The notes under the pieces: model-generated
Database searches by the model: none
What the model was told of the DNA's origin: nothing
Seen by the model: the letters and a program-made list of their open reading frames with translations, nothing else
Shown: piece after piece, positions 7,641-16,376 of the stretch
Layout: every line of letters starts with the position of its first letter
Position numbering within the stretch: the stretch's first letter is position 1
Made by a program: the position numbers and the translations under genes
NCBI GenBank assembly: GCA_902775895.1
Contig: CACYNO010000002.1
Location: 124,001-188,000, forward strand
Source: an uncultured Lachnospiraceae bacterium
GTDB taxonomy: Bacteria; Bacillota; Clostridia; Lachnospirales; Lachnospiraceae
Direction: 5' to 3'
Length of the DNA stretch: 64,000 bases

Positions 7641-8833
7641 TCCGTCATATCCGGCAGGGCGTATGCGATGAGCTGGATGAGCGGGATGTGACGGAGGACA
7701 GGATATATGAGGTGATCGATAAATGGATAACCCGGGAGACGGAGGGAAAGAAGCTCTCCATATCCCAAAAGGAGAGGATAAGAAAAAGCATCTACAACTC
7801 CATAAGGGGCTTTGACATTTTAGAAGAATTCCTGTCGGATGATTCCGTGACGGAGATCATGGTTAACGGCGCAGGAGAGATTTTCCTTGAACGGCGGGGC
7901 AGGATTGAAAAGGCAAAGACCGCTTTTGAGAACAGGGAAAGACTGGAGAATACCGCAGAAAGGATAGCCTCCCGGTCCAACCGTCTGGTAAACACCAAGA
8001 CACCTATCCTTGATACAAGGCTTGAGGACGGTTCCAGAGTAAACATCGTGCTCCCGCCGGTGGCAATAAACGGGCCGGTGATCACCATCAGAAAATTTTA
8101 CGACAACCCCCTGACCATAGAGGACCTGCTGGAGCTGGGGTCAGTCACTGATGAGGCGGTGGAGTTTTTAAAAAAAGCTGTGCGCTCAGGCTACAACATC
8201 TTTATCAGCGGAGGTACCGGCTCCGGCAAGACAACATTTCTTAATGTGCTCTCCGAGTTCATTCCCGGGGATGAGAGGATAATAACCATCGAGGATTCCG
8301 CAGAGCTTAAGCTCCACAATGTGGACAACATAGTAAGCCTCGAAGCCCGTGCGGGGAATGTGGAAAACGAAAACGCCATACATATCAGAGACCTGATAAA
8401 GACAAGTCTGCGTATGCGGCCGGACAGGATAATCGTGGGAGAGGTGCGTGGCGCCGAAGCCATAGACATGCTCCAGGCCTACAACACGGGGCATGACGGC
8501 AGTATGAGTACGGGGCACGCCAATTCTGCGGCAGATATGATGACACGCCTTGAGACAATGGTGCTTATGGGGATGGATATACCCGTGGCAGCCATAAGGG
8601 AGCAGATATCCGCGGCTCTGGAGATAGTGGTGCATCTTGGGCGCTTCAGGGACAGGAGCCGCCGGGTCCTTGAGATATCCGAGGTGCGTGGTGTGAAGGA
8701 TGGCAGGATAGAGCTGGTGAAACTGTTTGAATTTAAAGAGGAGGGAGAAAAAGATGGACGGGTTATCGGCAGTCTTAAAAAGACGGGAGAAGATCTCAAA
8801 AATAAATATAAGCTTTCTGCGGCGGGATTTTGA
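7598..8833 (+). CDS. cpaF: CpaF/TadA-type secretion ATPase
   Basis: Hexameric motor ATPase (type II/IV secretion superfamily) that drives Flp pilus assembly. From the ATG at 7598 (GGAG eight bases upstream, overlapping the tadZ end) it has 411 residues. Seen: an N-terminal domain with the EIMVNGAGEIFLER block at about 86-99, Walker A GGTGSGKTT at 205-213, an Asp/Glu box ITIEDSAEL near 229-237, the Walker B-like RIIVGEVRG at about 278-286 and the His box GHDGSMSTGHAN at 298-309. All key motifs are intact. Confidence 0.93.
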   Translation: MGDEFRKMDEPDEMIRHIRQGVCDELDERDVTEDRIYEVIDKWITRETEGKKLSISQKERIRKSIYNSIRGFDILEEFLSDDSVTEIMVNGAGEIFLERRGRIEKAKTAFENRERLENTAERIASRSNRLVNTKTPILDTRLEDGSRVNIVLPPVAINGPVITIRKFYDNPLTIEDLLELGSVTDEAVEFLKKAVRSGYNIFISGGTGSGKTTFLNVLSEFIPGDERIITIEDSAELKLHNVDNIVSLEARAGNVENENAIHIRDLIKTSLRMRPDRIIVGEVRGAEAIDMLQAYNTGHDGSMSTGHANSAADMMTRLETMVLMGMDIPVAAIREQISAALEIVVHLGRFRDRSRRVLEISEVRGVKDGRIELVKLFEFKEEGEKDGRVIGSLKKTGEDLKNKYKLSAAGF

Positions 8834-9548
8834 CAGGAGCAAATGGAGATATATCCTTGTAGCTCTTGCGGGAGCGGCATTTTGCTTCATGATGGGGCTT
8901 GCCTTCTACGGGAAAATAGCGGCAGGGATAGTGTTCCTTGCATATCTGCCCTTTTTTTGCAAAAGGAATTTTAAGATATTAAGGGAAAAAGAGAAGCTGG
9001 TGATCCGGGAGGAATTCATTGATGCCATCACTGCCATGTCTTTTTCCCTCCAGGCCGGGTACTCCGCGGAGAATTCCCTGGAATTTGCAGCAGAAGAAGC
9101 AGGCAGGCTCCACGGCAACACCATCATGACAAAGGAGTTAAGAAGGTCGGTGGGAAAGATAAAAAGAAATGAGCCCACCGGCCGGGTGTTTACGGAGATG
9201 GCTGAAAGGCTCGACATAGAGGAGATAAGGGATTTTGCGGAGATCTTTAACTGCGCCAGGAAGTCCGGCGGAAACCTGGTAGGGGTGATCCGCAAGACTT
9301 CAGAGCAGATGAAGGAAAAGCAGGAGATAAACACGGAGATAAATACCCTTATCAGCGGAAAGAAGTTGGAACAAAAGATTCTTTGTGCAATGCCCGTGCT
9401 TATAGTCATGTATCTGAAGGTGGGAGCGGAGAGCTTTATCGCTCCCATGTACGGAAATCCCTTAGGTATCATCTGCATGAGCTTTTGTGCGGCGGTTTAT
9501 ATAGGAGCGATAACATGGTCGGAAAAAATAACAGACATTTCAATCTGA
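8754..9548 (+). CDS. TadB-like pilus assembly membrane protein
   Basis: Inner-membrane platform protein of the T2SSF family. It starts at the ATG 8754 after GAGGGAG and overlaps the cpaF end by 80 bases; 264 residues. Two membrane segments lie at about 32-70, followed by a cytoplasmic helical T2SSF domain (IREEFIDAITAMSFSLQAGYSAENSLEFA, then IRDFAEIFNCARKSGGNLVGVIRKTSEQM) and C-terminal membrane segments. It should pair with the TadC-like protein encoded next. Confidence 0.82.
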   Translation: MDGLSAVLKRREKISKINISFLRRDFDRSKWRYILVALAGAAFCFMMGLAFYGKIAAGIVFLAYLPFFCKRNFKILREKEKLVIREEFIDAITAMSFSLQAGYSAENSLEFAAEEAGRLHGNTIMTKELRRSVGKIKRNEPTGRVFTEMAERLDIEEIRDFAEIFNCARKSGGNLVGVIRKTSEQMKEKQEINTEINTLISGKKLEQKILCAMPVLIVMYLKVGAESFIAPMYGNPLGIICMSFCAAVYIGAITWSEKITDISI

Positions 9549-10783
9549 AACTTAAAAAAAATCTTACGGTGAAGCAAAAAGCGGCACTGATCCTGGGGCT
9601 TTCCATCTTCCTTACGGTGGCGTTGAGCCTTTCATCCAAAATGAAGGACAACCGGGTAACGGGTATCACAAGACCCGGGCCTGAGGAGACAAAAGAGGTG
9701 GAGCTTGATGCCTACGAATCGGGCAAGGAAGACCCGGTACGCCTGAACTTAAAAATCAATCCCAGGTCCTACTCAAAGGAAGAAGCGGGAAAGATACTGG
9801 ATGAGACGGCGGAGAAGTTAGAGGAACTCATAAAAGGAGACAACACATCCCTTTCCGATGTAAAGCATAAGCTGAACCTGAAAAGTTCCCTTACGGAGTA
9901 CGGCGTATCAGCGGAGTGGATGTCCTCGGACTTCCAGACTTTAGGATACGACGGAGAAGTCTTTAACACAGATCTGGGGGAGGATGAGAAAAAGTCGGTA
10001 ACCCTTCTGGCAAAGCTGAGACTTGGAGAAGAGGAGAGGGAAAAGACCCTGGATATAACCGTAACTGCGCCGGTACTTTCCGAAGGGGAAAAGGAAAAAG
10101 CAAAACTTATGGAAGCGGTAAATCTTGCCCAGGGAGAGGAGGCGGAGAAGGACAGCTTCACACTTCCTAAAGAAGTTGACGGGAAGGATATCACCTACAC
10201 ATTGCCTGAGTCTTCGGGTACGCCACTTATTTTCATGTTCCTGGGAGTAATGGGAGCAGTTGGCGTAGTCATAGGTGATAAAAAGAAAAAGGAGAAGGAA
10301 CAGAAGGAAAGGGCAGACGAGCTGCTGAAGGATTATGCGGGGATAACATCCAAGCTCTCCCTTTTCTTCGGTGCGGGAATGACCGTGTACGGCGCCTGCG
10401 AAAAGATAATAAAGGGTTACATGATGGAAAAGGAAAAAAGATCAGGGTTTACCAGGCCCGCATATGAATGCCTTTCCGATTCCATGAACCTTATTGAAAA
10501 CGGAGCAAGCGAGCCGGAAGGCTACACCAGGTTCGGTGATAAATGCGGTATACGGGAATATAAGAAGTTAGGAGCATATCTTAGTGACCACGTGCGGAAG
10601 GGTACGGGAGATCTGGGAAGGTTGCTTCGTGAAGAGACAAGAGAGAGCTTTCTTACAAGGAAAGCACTGGTCAAGTCAAAGGCACAGGAAGCGGGAACAA
10701 GGATGCTTTTTCCCATGGTGCTTATGCTGGGAGTGGTTATGGCTATAGTCCTTATACCATCCATGATGTCATTTAATATTTAA
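9515..10783 (+). CDS. TadC-like membrane protein with a large extracytoplasmic Ig-like insertion
   Basis: The ATG at 9515 follows AGGAG and overlaps the tadB end; 422 residues. A membrane segment at about 23-40 is followed by about 195 charged residues, predicted outside the cell, then a second membrane segment at about 238-256, a cytoplasmic region and a C-terminal membrane segment (MLFPMVLMLGVVMAIVLIP). The part after 256 resembles the TadC/T2SSF core (SKLSLFFGAGMTVYGACEKI, EAGTRMLFPM). The external part, with a Y-G-V-x-A-x-W-x-S-S-D pattern and later VTLLAKLRLGEEEREKTLDITV, resembles atrophied bacterial Ig (aBig) domains. Ordinary TadC proteins are about 300 residues and lack this domain. 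Confidence 0.7.
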   Translation: MVGKNNRHFNLKLKKNLTVKQKAALILGLSIFLTVALSLSSKMKDNRVTGITRPGPEETKEVELDAYESGKEDPVRLNLKINPRSYSKEEAGKILDETAEKLEELIKGDNTSLSDVKHKLNLKSSLTEYGVSAEWMSSDFQTLGYDGEVFNTDLGEDEKKSVTLLAKLRLGEEEREKTLDITVTAPVLSEGEKEKAKLMEAVNLAQGEEAEKDSFTLPKEVDGKDITYTLPESSGTPLIFMFLGVMGAVGVVIGDKKKKEKEQKERADELLKDYAGITSKLSLFFGAGMTVYGACEKIIKGYMMEKEKRSGFTRPAYECLSDSMNLIENGASEPEGYTRFGDKCGIREYKKLGAYLSDHVRKGTGDLGRLLREETRESFLTRKALVKSKAQEAGTRMLFPMVLMLGVVMAIVLIPSMMSFNI

Positions 10784-10799
10784 TTCAAAGGAGAAAAAA

Positions 10800-11003
10800 A
10801 TGAACAACTTACTTATCAATTCAAAGAACAAAATAATAAACAAAATTAAGGGCTTTTTAAAAAAAGAAGACGGTATGGGAGTGGTGGAGATCATACTCAT
10901 CACCATAGTGCTCATATCCCTTGTTATCATATTTAAGAACCAGATCTCCGGTGTGGTAAACACCATACTGGGCAAGATGTCCGGTCAGGCAAACCAGGTA
11001 TGA
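10800..11003 (+). CDS. flp: Flp-type major pilin
   Basis: Small 67-residue prepilin, preceded by AAGGAG. It has a basic leader, a processing site KKEDG|MGVVE with glutamate at +5 of the mature protein, and one hydrophobic helix (IILITIVLISLVIIF), the hallmarks of Flp/Tad pilins cut by the prepilin peptidase encoded at 13288. Its position between the platform genes and the minor pseudopilins fits the major pilin. The stop overlaps the next start (ATGA). Confidence 0.85.
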   Translation: MNNLLINSKNKIINKIKGFLKKEDGMGVVEIILITIVLISLVIIFKNQISGVVNTILGKMSGQANQV

Positions 11004-12487
11004 TAAAAAACAAAAAACTTTCCGGAAGCATCACGGTTTTCGCAGCATTAATCTTTCTTGCGGTATTTTCTTTATTTATCACTCTTATTCAGTCCGCCTA
11101 TCATTCGGCTACAAAAGCGCGTATCGATTCGGCGCTGGCTCTTGCCGCAGAGTCTGCATTCGCAGGTTATTCCAATGAAGTGTTTAACAGATACGGTATC
11201 TTTGTGCTCAGCAGTTCTTCCGACGCTCTTGCAAGGACAAAGGAAGTCCTTGCCGCCAACATGGCAGGGTCAAAGGCGGGACTTACGGGAGTCAGCTTTA
11301 CCAATGAAATAAGAATGACAGACAACGGGGGAGAACCTTTTTACAGACAGGCGGTTGACTATATGAAGTCGGAAGGTGTGGCGGCCTACGTGAATGATAT
11401 GTTAAGCGACGAATCAAAGACCGCACAGAATGGGGGAAAGATCGGGGACCTGGCGGAAAAGCTGGGAAACAGTACCAATACGGGAGCCTCAGAAGAAAAG
11501 ATACTTGAGGACATAAACAGGATAATGGGAGAAGAAAACGCCGGTGATACATCCGGGGTCTCTTCCTCCGTTAAAAGAGACCTGCAGAATGCCGCAGAAA
11601 AAGAGACGGGTCAGGGAGAGGTACAAAGAAACGAAAAAAGCGAGAAGTCCTTTTCAGATATAAAGAGTCTGCTCAGTGGGGACCTTACCCGCTTAGTGCT
11701 TGGAGAAAACGGCAGGATATCGGGGAAGAGGATGGAGGTATCCGGCTGGGAACAAAATGAAAGGTTAGTAAAAAGGGACAGTCTGTCAGGCGTAAATGTC
11801 AATACGGTAAATGACGTTCTGCTCAGGGAATATATCCTTATGACCTTCAATAACTATACGGAAAGTGCAGACACGGGAGATTCGGGGGATAAACTTGATT
11901 ACGGCGTGGAATACATCATCGGCGGAAAGACCTCTGATAAACAAAATCTTGATGCGGTGATCAGACGGATTTTCCTCATAAGAGAGGGCATGAACTTTAC
12001 CTATATTCTGACCCATGGAGAACTGAAGGAGCAGGCGGCCTTATTTGCCGCGGCGCTTTTCGGCTGGACTTTAAACCCTCTGATCATAAAAGCGGCGGAA
12101 TACGGAGTGATCGCACTCTGGGCGGCAGGGGAATCCGTAGCCGATTTAAGGTGTCTTTACGGCGGGGGGAAAGTGCCCTTGATAAAGAGTCCGGACACAT
12201 GGAACCTTTCCCTTGAAGGATTGATGAAGGGCAGGCTGAACCCATCCGCATCTGAAAGGAACAAAGGCTTTGACTATAAGGGGTATCTCAGGATCATACT
12301 TCTCGGGGACAATTCCATTCAGTGCGCCCGGGCCATGGATCTTATAGAAATGCGGATGATGGGGCTTGGGTTTAACAATTTCCGTATGAGGGACTGTATT
12401 TTTGCCATGGGAGTAAAGGGGGATTTCGTGCTGCCTTTCGGAAGACATATATATGCAAGGGAGTATGAGTATGCTTATTCAAAATGA
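11000..12487 (+). CDS. Pilus-operon exported protein, TadG/DUF5702-like
   Basis: 495 residues beginning with a short basic stretch and a hydrophobic helix (GSITVFAALIFLAVFSLFITLIQSAYH) of the TadE/TadG pseudopilin type, followed by ARIDSALALAAESAFAGYSNEVFNRYGIFVL, a block recurrent in clostridial DUF5702 proteins. The rest is a mostly polar extracytoplasmic domain with an Asn/Ser/Glu-rich linker at about 130-220. The coupled start (ATGA overlap with flp) and position suggest a minor pilus component or assembly factor. Confidence 0.65.
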   Translation: MIKNKKLSGSITVFAALIFLAVFSLFITLIQSAYHSATKARIDSALALAAESAFAGYSNEVFNRYGIFVLSSSSDALARTKEVLAANMAGSKAGLTGVSFTNEIRMTDNGGEPFYRQAVDYMKSEGVAAYVNDMLSDESKTAQNGGKIGDLAEKLGNSTNTGASEEKILEDINRIMGEENAGDTSGVSSSVKRDLQNAAEKETGQGEVQRNEKSEKSFSDIKSLLSGDLTRLVLGENGRISGKRMEVSGWEQNERLVKRDSLSGVNVNTVNDVLLREYILMTFNNYTESADTGDSGDKLDYGVEYIIGGKTSDKQNLDAVIRRIFLIREGMNFTYILTHGELKEQAALFAAALFGWTLNPLIIKAAEYGVIALWAAGESVADLRCLYGGGKVPLIKSPDTWNLSLEGLMKGRLNPSASERNKGFDYKGYLRIILLGDNSIQCARAMDLIEMRMMGLGFNNFRMRDCIFAMGVKGDFVLPFGRHIYAREYEYAYSK

Positions 12488-13277
12488 TAAAAGATGCAGG
12501 CTTGAAGCCTCCATGGGCCTGGAAGCCGCCCTTGTTGTACCCCTTGTGGTCTTTGCCCTGACAGCGCTTATAGTGCTGATCATTTCCTTAGGTTTACAGA
12601 TGAGAGTGCGACATGTGATGCACGAGAGTCTCAGGGAGGTAAGCGCCCTGCCTTATTCCCTGGGAAAGAAAAAGGAAGAGGTGAGCTACCCCGCCATGAA
12701 GACTGCGGCATTTGCGGCTCTGAGTGCTTCATTTTATAAAAATATATCCTCTGAAAACATCAGGGATTCATACATAGAAGGCGGTACGTCGGGGATAGTT
12801 CTTGACGGCAGCAGGATGTTTGCAGAGGGTGCGGATATGAAGATAGGGATCAGCTACCGCATAAAGCAGCCCTTTTCCATATTCGGGCTCGGGAGCGTAA
12901 GGGTGGATCAGGACTGTGACACATACGCATGGCTTGGGGATTCCTTTATGAAAAAGAGCCATGTTGCGGAAAAGATGGTGTATATCACGCCACACGGCAC
13001 AGTCTATCATGAGGACAGAGAGTGCACATACATAGCACCCAAAGTGTTTGAGGCTGCTCTGTCGGATATACCTTCAAAGCGCAACGCATCGGGAGCCAAG
13101 TATTACGAGTGCGAGGGCTGCACCGCAAAGACAGCGATAACGCCTTCCATACTCTATATCACGGAATACGGAGACAGATATCATTCGGATCCACGGTGCG
13201 TAAAGATCAAACACGAGATCATAGAGATACCCATTTCACAGGTGGGAGACAGAAGAAAATGTTCAAAGGAAAAATGA
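12471..13277 (+). CDS. TadE-like pseudopilin fused to two Cys/His motif repeats
   Basis: The best start is the ATG at 12471, seven bases after AAGGGAG; ATGs at 12453 and 12465 are less well placed. 268 residues. The N-terminus (ASMGLEAALVVPLVVFALTALIVLIISLGLQ) is a TadE-like membrane helix with the conserved E. The last 100 residues hold two copies of a pattern, (V/L)YIT..G..YH.D..C followed 25-35 residues later by further cysteines (YECEGC and RKC). This resembles the small metal-site-like domain (vYvt.tG.kYH...C...) at the C-terminus of some secreted nucleases. A metal-binding or stabilising role outside the cell is inference. Confidence 0.65.
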   Translation: MLIQNDKRCRLEASMGLEAALVVPLVVFALTALIVLIISLGLQMRVRHVMHESLREVSALPYSLGKKKEEVSYPAMKTAAFAALSASFYKNISSENIRDSYIEGGTSGIVLDGSRMFAEGADMKIGISYRIKQPFSIFGLGSVRVDQDCDTYAWLGDSFMKKSHVAEKMVYITPHGTVYHEDRECTYIAPKVFEAALSDIPSKRNASGAKYYECEGCTAKTAITPSILYITEYGDRYHSDPRCVKIKHEIIEIPISQVGDRRKCSKEK

Positions 13278-13287
13278 GGTTATAAAG

Positions 13288-13713
13288 ATGGATATTGTTA
13301 CATTGATAATACATACGGGAGCCCTTGCTGTTCTAGGGATAGCAGACATCAGGAAGCACTGCGTCTCTCTTTGGTCCCTTCTTGTGTTTTTTGCGGGGGC
13401 CTTTACATGGAGCATGATCTCAGGCGGCTTTAACCCGGAGCAGATGCTCTTGGGGCTTATACCCGCTGCAGTCCTGCTTGTGTTGAAGAAGACGGTTAAG
13501 CTTGGCATAGGCGGGGGAGACATTGCGGTGCTTGGGATCACGGGAGTAACCCTGGGGTTTGAGAAATCGGTGGAAGCAGTGTTTCTTGCATCACTTATAT
13601 GCGCCGTCTATTCACTGATAAAGATCATACTTAAGAAAGCAGACAGAAAGAGCAGAACGGCATTCATCCCCTTCATGGGAGCCGGTGTGGTTCTGGCAGG
13701 GATCTTCGGCTGA
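13288..13713 (+). CDS. Prepilin peptidase, A24 family (TadV/CpaA-like)
   Basis: Membrane aspartyl protease that removes the leader of the Flp prepilin. 141 residues with several membrane segments. The two catalytic aspartates are visible: Asp20 in ADIRKH and Asp78 in the family motif GIGGGDI. It is a minimal form without the N-methylase domain of large PilD-type enzymes, as expected in Tad systems. It lies inside the operon beside its probable substrates. Confidence 0.88.
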   Translation: MDIVTLIIHTGALAVLGIADIRKHCVSLWSLLVFFAGAFTWSMISGGFNPEQMLLGLIPAAVLLVLKKTVKLGIGGGDIAVLGITGVTLGFEKSVEAVFLASLICAVYSLIKIILKKADRKSRTAFIPFMGAGVVLAGIFG

Positions 13714-13763
13714 GGAGGCGCTTTGGGAAATGAGTCAGGAAGCGCTTCGGAGGGGAGGTTACA

Positions 13764-14213
13764 TTGAATAAAAAATTAAGTGCTTCATTTACGGTGGAGA
13801 GCTCCTTTATAATACCCGTCTTTGTATTTATCATAATGGCGCTGATCGCATCGGGCTTTTACGCCCGTAACATGATAATGATAAAAGCTTTCGCATGGAA
13901 AGAGGGTATAAGGCTTGAGCAGATGACGGGAAATGAATCAAGGGAGAGAAGGCTGGCAGGGGTATCAGGGGATCTGAACAGGGAGATAAGAGACAATGCG
14001 GTATTTCTTTCAAACGTAAATGTATCCGTAAGGATCATGGATGACTCAAACACATATATCCGGGTCATCGGATCATCAGGCTTTGCGGTGCCCCTGTTTT
14101 TTTCAAGGAGCAACATAGACATAACTGAAAAGATAAAGACGGACAATCCGGCTGCTTCCTTAAGGAAGTGGCACGGACTGCAGACCATAATGAACAAAGA
14201 AAAGGGAAAATGA
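13764..14213 (+). CDS. TadE-like pseudopilin
   Basis: 149 residues with TTG as the start codon, placed six bases after GGGGAGG. The short N-terminus SASFTVESSFIIPVFVFIIMALIASGFYARN has the TadE-type glutamate followed by a hydrophobic helix. The remainder is a small extracytoplasmic domain with no further recognised motif. Probably a minor pilin or assembly factor. Its stop overlaps the next start. Confidence 0.68.
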   Translation: MNKKLSASFTVESSFIIPVFVFIIMALIASGFYARNMIMIKAFAWKEGIRLEQMTGNESRERRLAGVSGDLNREIRDNAVFLSNVNVSVRIMDDSNTYIRVIGSSGFAVPLFFSRSNIDITEKIKTDNPAASLRKWHGLQTIMNKEKGK

Positions 14214-14965
14214 TGATGAACACAGTAAAGGAAAACAATAAGGAATATGCGGTTGTACCCGCAGGCGAGGGGGAAAAGGATTTTACGGAAAGGATGGTCA
14301 TGGGAAACAGCATTCCGTGGCTGATACCTTTAAGTGTCAGGGAGTTTAACGGGGAGTCTTCGTATTACTTTGACACCACGGGCAGGCGTCCCTTTTCGGA
14401 GATGTTTCAAAACGAAAATGACTATTTAGGCAAGCCTGAAGTTGAAGCCATATGTGAGAGCATAGTGGGGGTTGCGGGGGCAGTCAGAGAGTATCTGCTG
14501 GATATTGATGATATTAAACTTAGTCCGGAGACTTATTTTTTTAACACGGAGACGGGACGATTTGAGTTCATGTATATTCCCGGCAGAAAAAGAGAAGACG
14601 GGGGAGCCGGGGATTTCAGGAGCGGTGTAAGACTGGTGTGGGAAAGGGTTTTAAAAAAGTGTGGCAGGGATGCGGACAGGGACTTTATCATGAAGCTCTA
14701 CGACATGTACCAGAAAATGTCCGCAGACAACTTTAACCCGGAGAGCGTATTTAATATAAAAGAAGAAAAACCGGAAGCATTTCCGGAAGAGGTAAAAGCC
14801 CCGGTAAAGATACGGGAGGTAAAGGAAGAGGACCTCTATGATGAAAAGGAGATAGAAAAGATAATAGAGGAAGACGAGAAAAAGGTACCGGACAAAAAGA
14901 AGAAATACGCCATGTACGGCGGGCTTGCGGCAGCGGCCATAGTCACCCTGGCAGTAATGGTCTGA
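14210..14965 (+). CDS. DUF6382-like protein with a C-terminal membrane anchor
   Basis: Last gene of the pilus operon; the first of three consecutive ATGs at 14210 overlaps the preceding stop. 251 residues. The region IPWLIPLSVREFNGESSYYFDTTGRRP onward matches DUF6382, which in related bacteria is usually followed by a membrane segment and an FHA phosphothreonine-binding domain. Here an acidic/basic linker at about 180-230 leads to one membrane helix (YAMYGGLAAAAIVTLAVMV) and the protein stops, so the FHA part is absent. It may be a tail-anchored variant or a truncated gene. Confidence 0.6.
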   Translation: MMMNTVKENNKEYAVVPAGEGEKDFTERMVMGNSIPWLIPLSVREFNGESSYYFDTTGRRPFSEMFQNENDYLGKPEVEAICESIVGVAGAVREYLLDIDDIKLSPETYFFNTETGRFEFMYIPGRKREDGGAGDFRSGVRLVWERVLKKCGRDADRDFIMKLYDMYQKMSADNFNPESVFNIKEEKPEAFPEEVKAPVKIREVKEEDLYDEKEIEKIIEEDEKKVPDKKKKYAMYGGLAAAAIVTLAVMV

Positions 14966-14971
14966 AATACT

Positions 14972-15000
14972 TTGATTATATGCAGAAGCAATGATAGAAT
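14972..15000 (+). promoter_or_regulatory. Promoter for rarA
   Basis: TTGATT at 14972-14977 and TAGAAT at 14995-15000 are 17 bases apart, 32 bases before the rarA start. This separates rarA from the pilus operon. Confidence 0.55.
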
Positions 15001-15032
15001 ATAGAAAATAATTTGCGAAAGAGAAAAGCTGC

Positions 15033-16376
15033 ATGGAACAGTTGTCTTTATTTGACGGCGTGGTGCCGGAACCGCTGGCGGCGCGTATGCGCCCGGAAAG
15101 TCTTGATGAATATGTGGGGCAGGAACATCTCCTGGGAGAGGGGAAGGTTGTGCGCCGCATCATTGAGTCTGACCAAATATCTTCCATGATATTCTGGGGT
15201 CCTCCGGGAGTGGGAAAGACCACCCTTGCAAGGATAATAGCCCACACCACAAAGTCGAAGTTTATTGATTTCAGTGCGGTGACAAGCGGGATAAAAGAGA
15301 TCCGGAGTGTTATGCAGCAGGCAGAGGAAAACCGGCACTACGGGGAGCGGACCATAGTCTTTGTGGACGAGATACACAGGTTCAACAAGGCGCAGCAGGA
15401 TGCATTCTTACCTTTCGTTGAAAAGGGAAGTATCATACTTATCGGTGCAACTACAGAGAACCCCTCATTTGAGATAAACTCGGCTCTTCTTTCCAGGTGC
15501 AAGGTGTTTGTGCTTAAGGCTTTGACGCAGGAGGATATAGTCAGACTTTTGAAAAACGCCCTTTATTCGGAAAAAGGCTTCGGTTCTCTTACCATAGACA
15601 TAAGCGATGACATATTAAAGGGGATCGCCGTCTTTTCAAACGGAGATGCAAGAGGGGCGCTCTCTACCCTGGAAATGGTTGTACTAAACGGTGAGACCGA
15701 TGCAAAGGGAAGGATAAAGGTCACGGAGGAGACTTTAGAGCAGTGTACCTCCAAAAAATCTCTTCTTTATGACAAGAACGGTGAGGAGCATTATAACCTG
15801 ATATCGGCACTGCATAAATCAATGAGAAACTCCGATCCGGATGCGGCGGTCTACTGGCTTGCCAGGATGCTTGAGGCGGGGGAGGATCCCTTGTATATCG
15901 CCAGACGTGTCGTACGCTTTGCAAGCGAGGATGTGGGACTTGCGGATTACAGGGCGCTGGAGCAGGCGGTGGCGGCATATCAGGCATGTCACTTCATAGG
16001 TATGCCCGAGTGCAGTGTGCATCTTACCCAGGCGGTGGTCTATATGGCAATGGCACCAAAGTCCAACGCCATGGAGACAGCATACCTTTCCGCAAGGAAG
16101 GATGCGGTAGAGACCTTGGCAGAGCCCGTGCCACTGCAGATAAGGAACGCCCCCACGGGGCTTATGAAGGAACTGGATTACGGCAAAGGTTATGTATATG
16201 CCCACGATACTAAGGAGAAGATGTCCGATATGGAGTGCCTTCCCGAGGAGCTTTTGGGGCGTGAGTACTACAGACCTACGGAGCAGGGCTTCGAGGAAAA
16301 GTATAAGGAAAGATTAAAGGCCATAAAGAAGCAAAAGGAAGAGATAAGGAGCAGGCATGAAGACAGGGATAATTGA
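15033..16376 (+). CDS. rarA: Replication-associated recombination protein A (RarA/MgsA)
   Basis: AAA+ ATPase of the clamp-loader clade that acts at stalled replication forks. 447 residues, the usual length. The N-terminus PLAARMRPESLDEYVGQEHLLG, Walker A GPPGVGKTT, Walker B VFVDEIHRFNKAQQDAFLP, sensor 1 IGATTENPSFEINSALLSR and the C-terminal MgsA block (DVGLADYRALEQAVAAYQACHFIGMPE) are all present. Its 3' end overlaps the next gene by 20 bases. Confidence 0.95.
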   Translation: MEQLSLFDGVVPEPLAARMRPESLDEYVGQEHLLGEGKVVRRIIESDQISSMIFWGPPGVGKTTLARIIAHTTKSKFIDFSAVTSGIKEIRSVMQQAEENRHYGERTIVFVDEIHRFNKAQQDAFLPFVEKGSIILIGATTENPSFEINSALLSRCKVFVLKALTQEDIVRLLKNALYSEKGFGSLTIDISDDILKGIAVFSNGDARGALSTLEMVVLNGETDAKGRIKVTEETLEQCTSKKSLLYDKNGEEHYNLISALHKSMRNSDPDAAVYWLARMLEAGEDPLYIARRVVRFASEDVGLADYRALEQAVAAYQACHFIGMPECSVHLTQAVVYMAMAPKSNAMETAYLSARKDAVETLAEPVPLQIRNAPTGLMKELDYGKGYVYAHDTKEKMSDMECLPEELLGREYYRPTEQGFEEKYKERLKAIKKQKEEIRSRHEDRDN

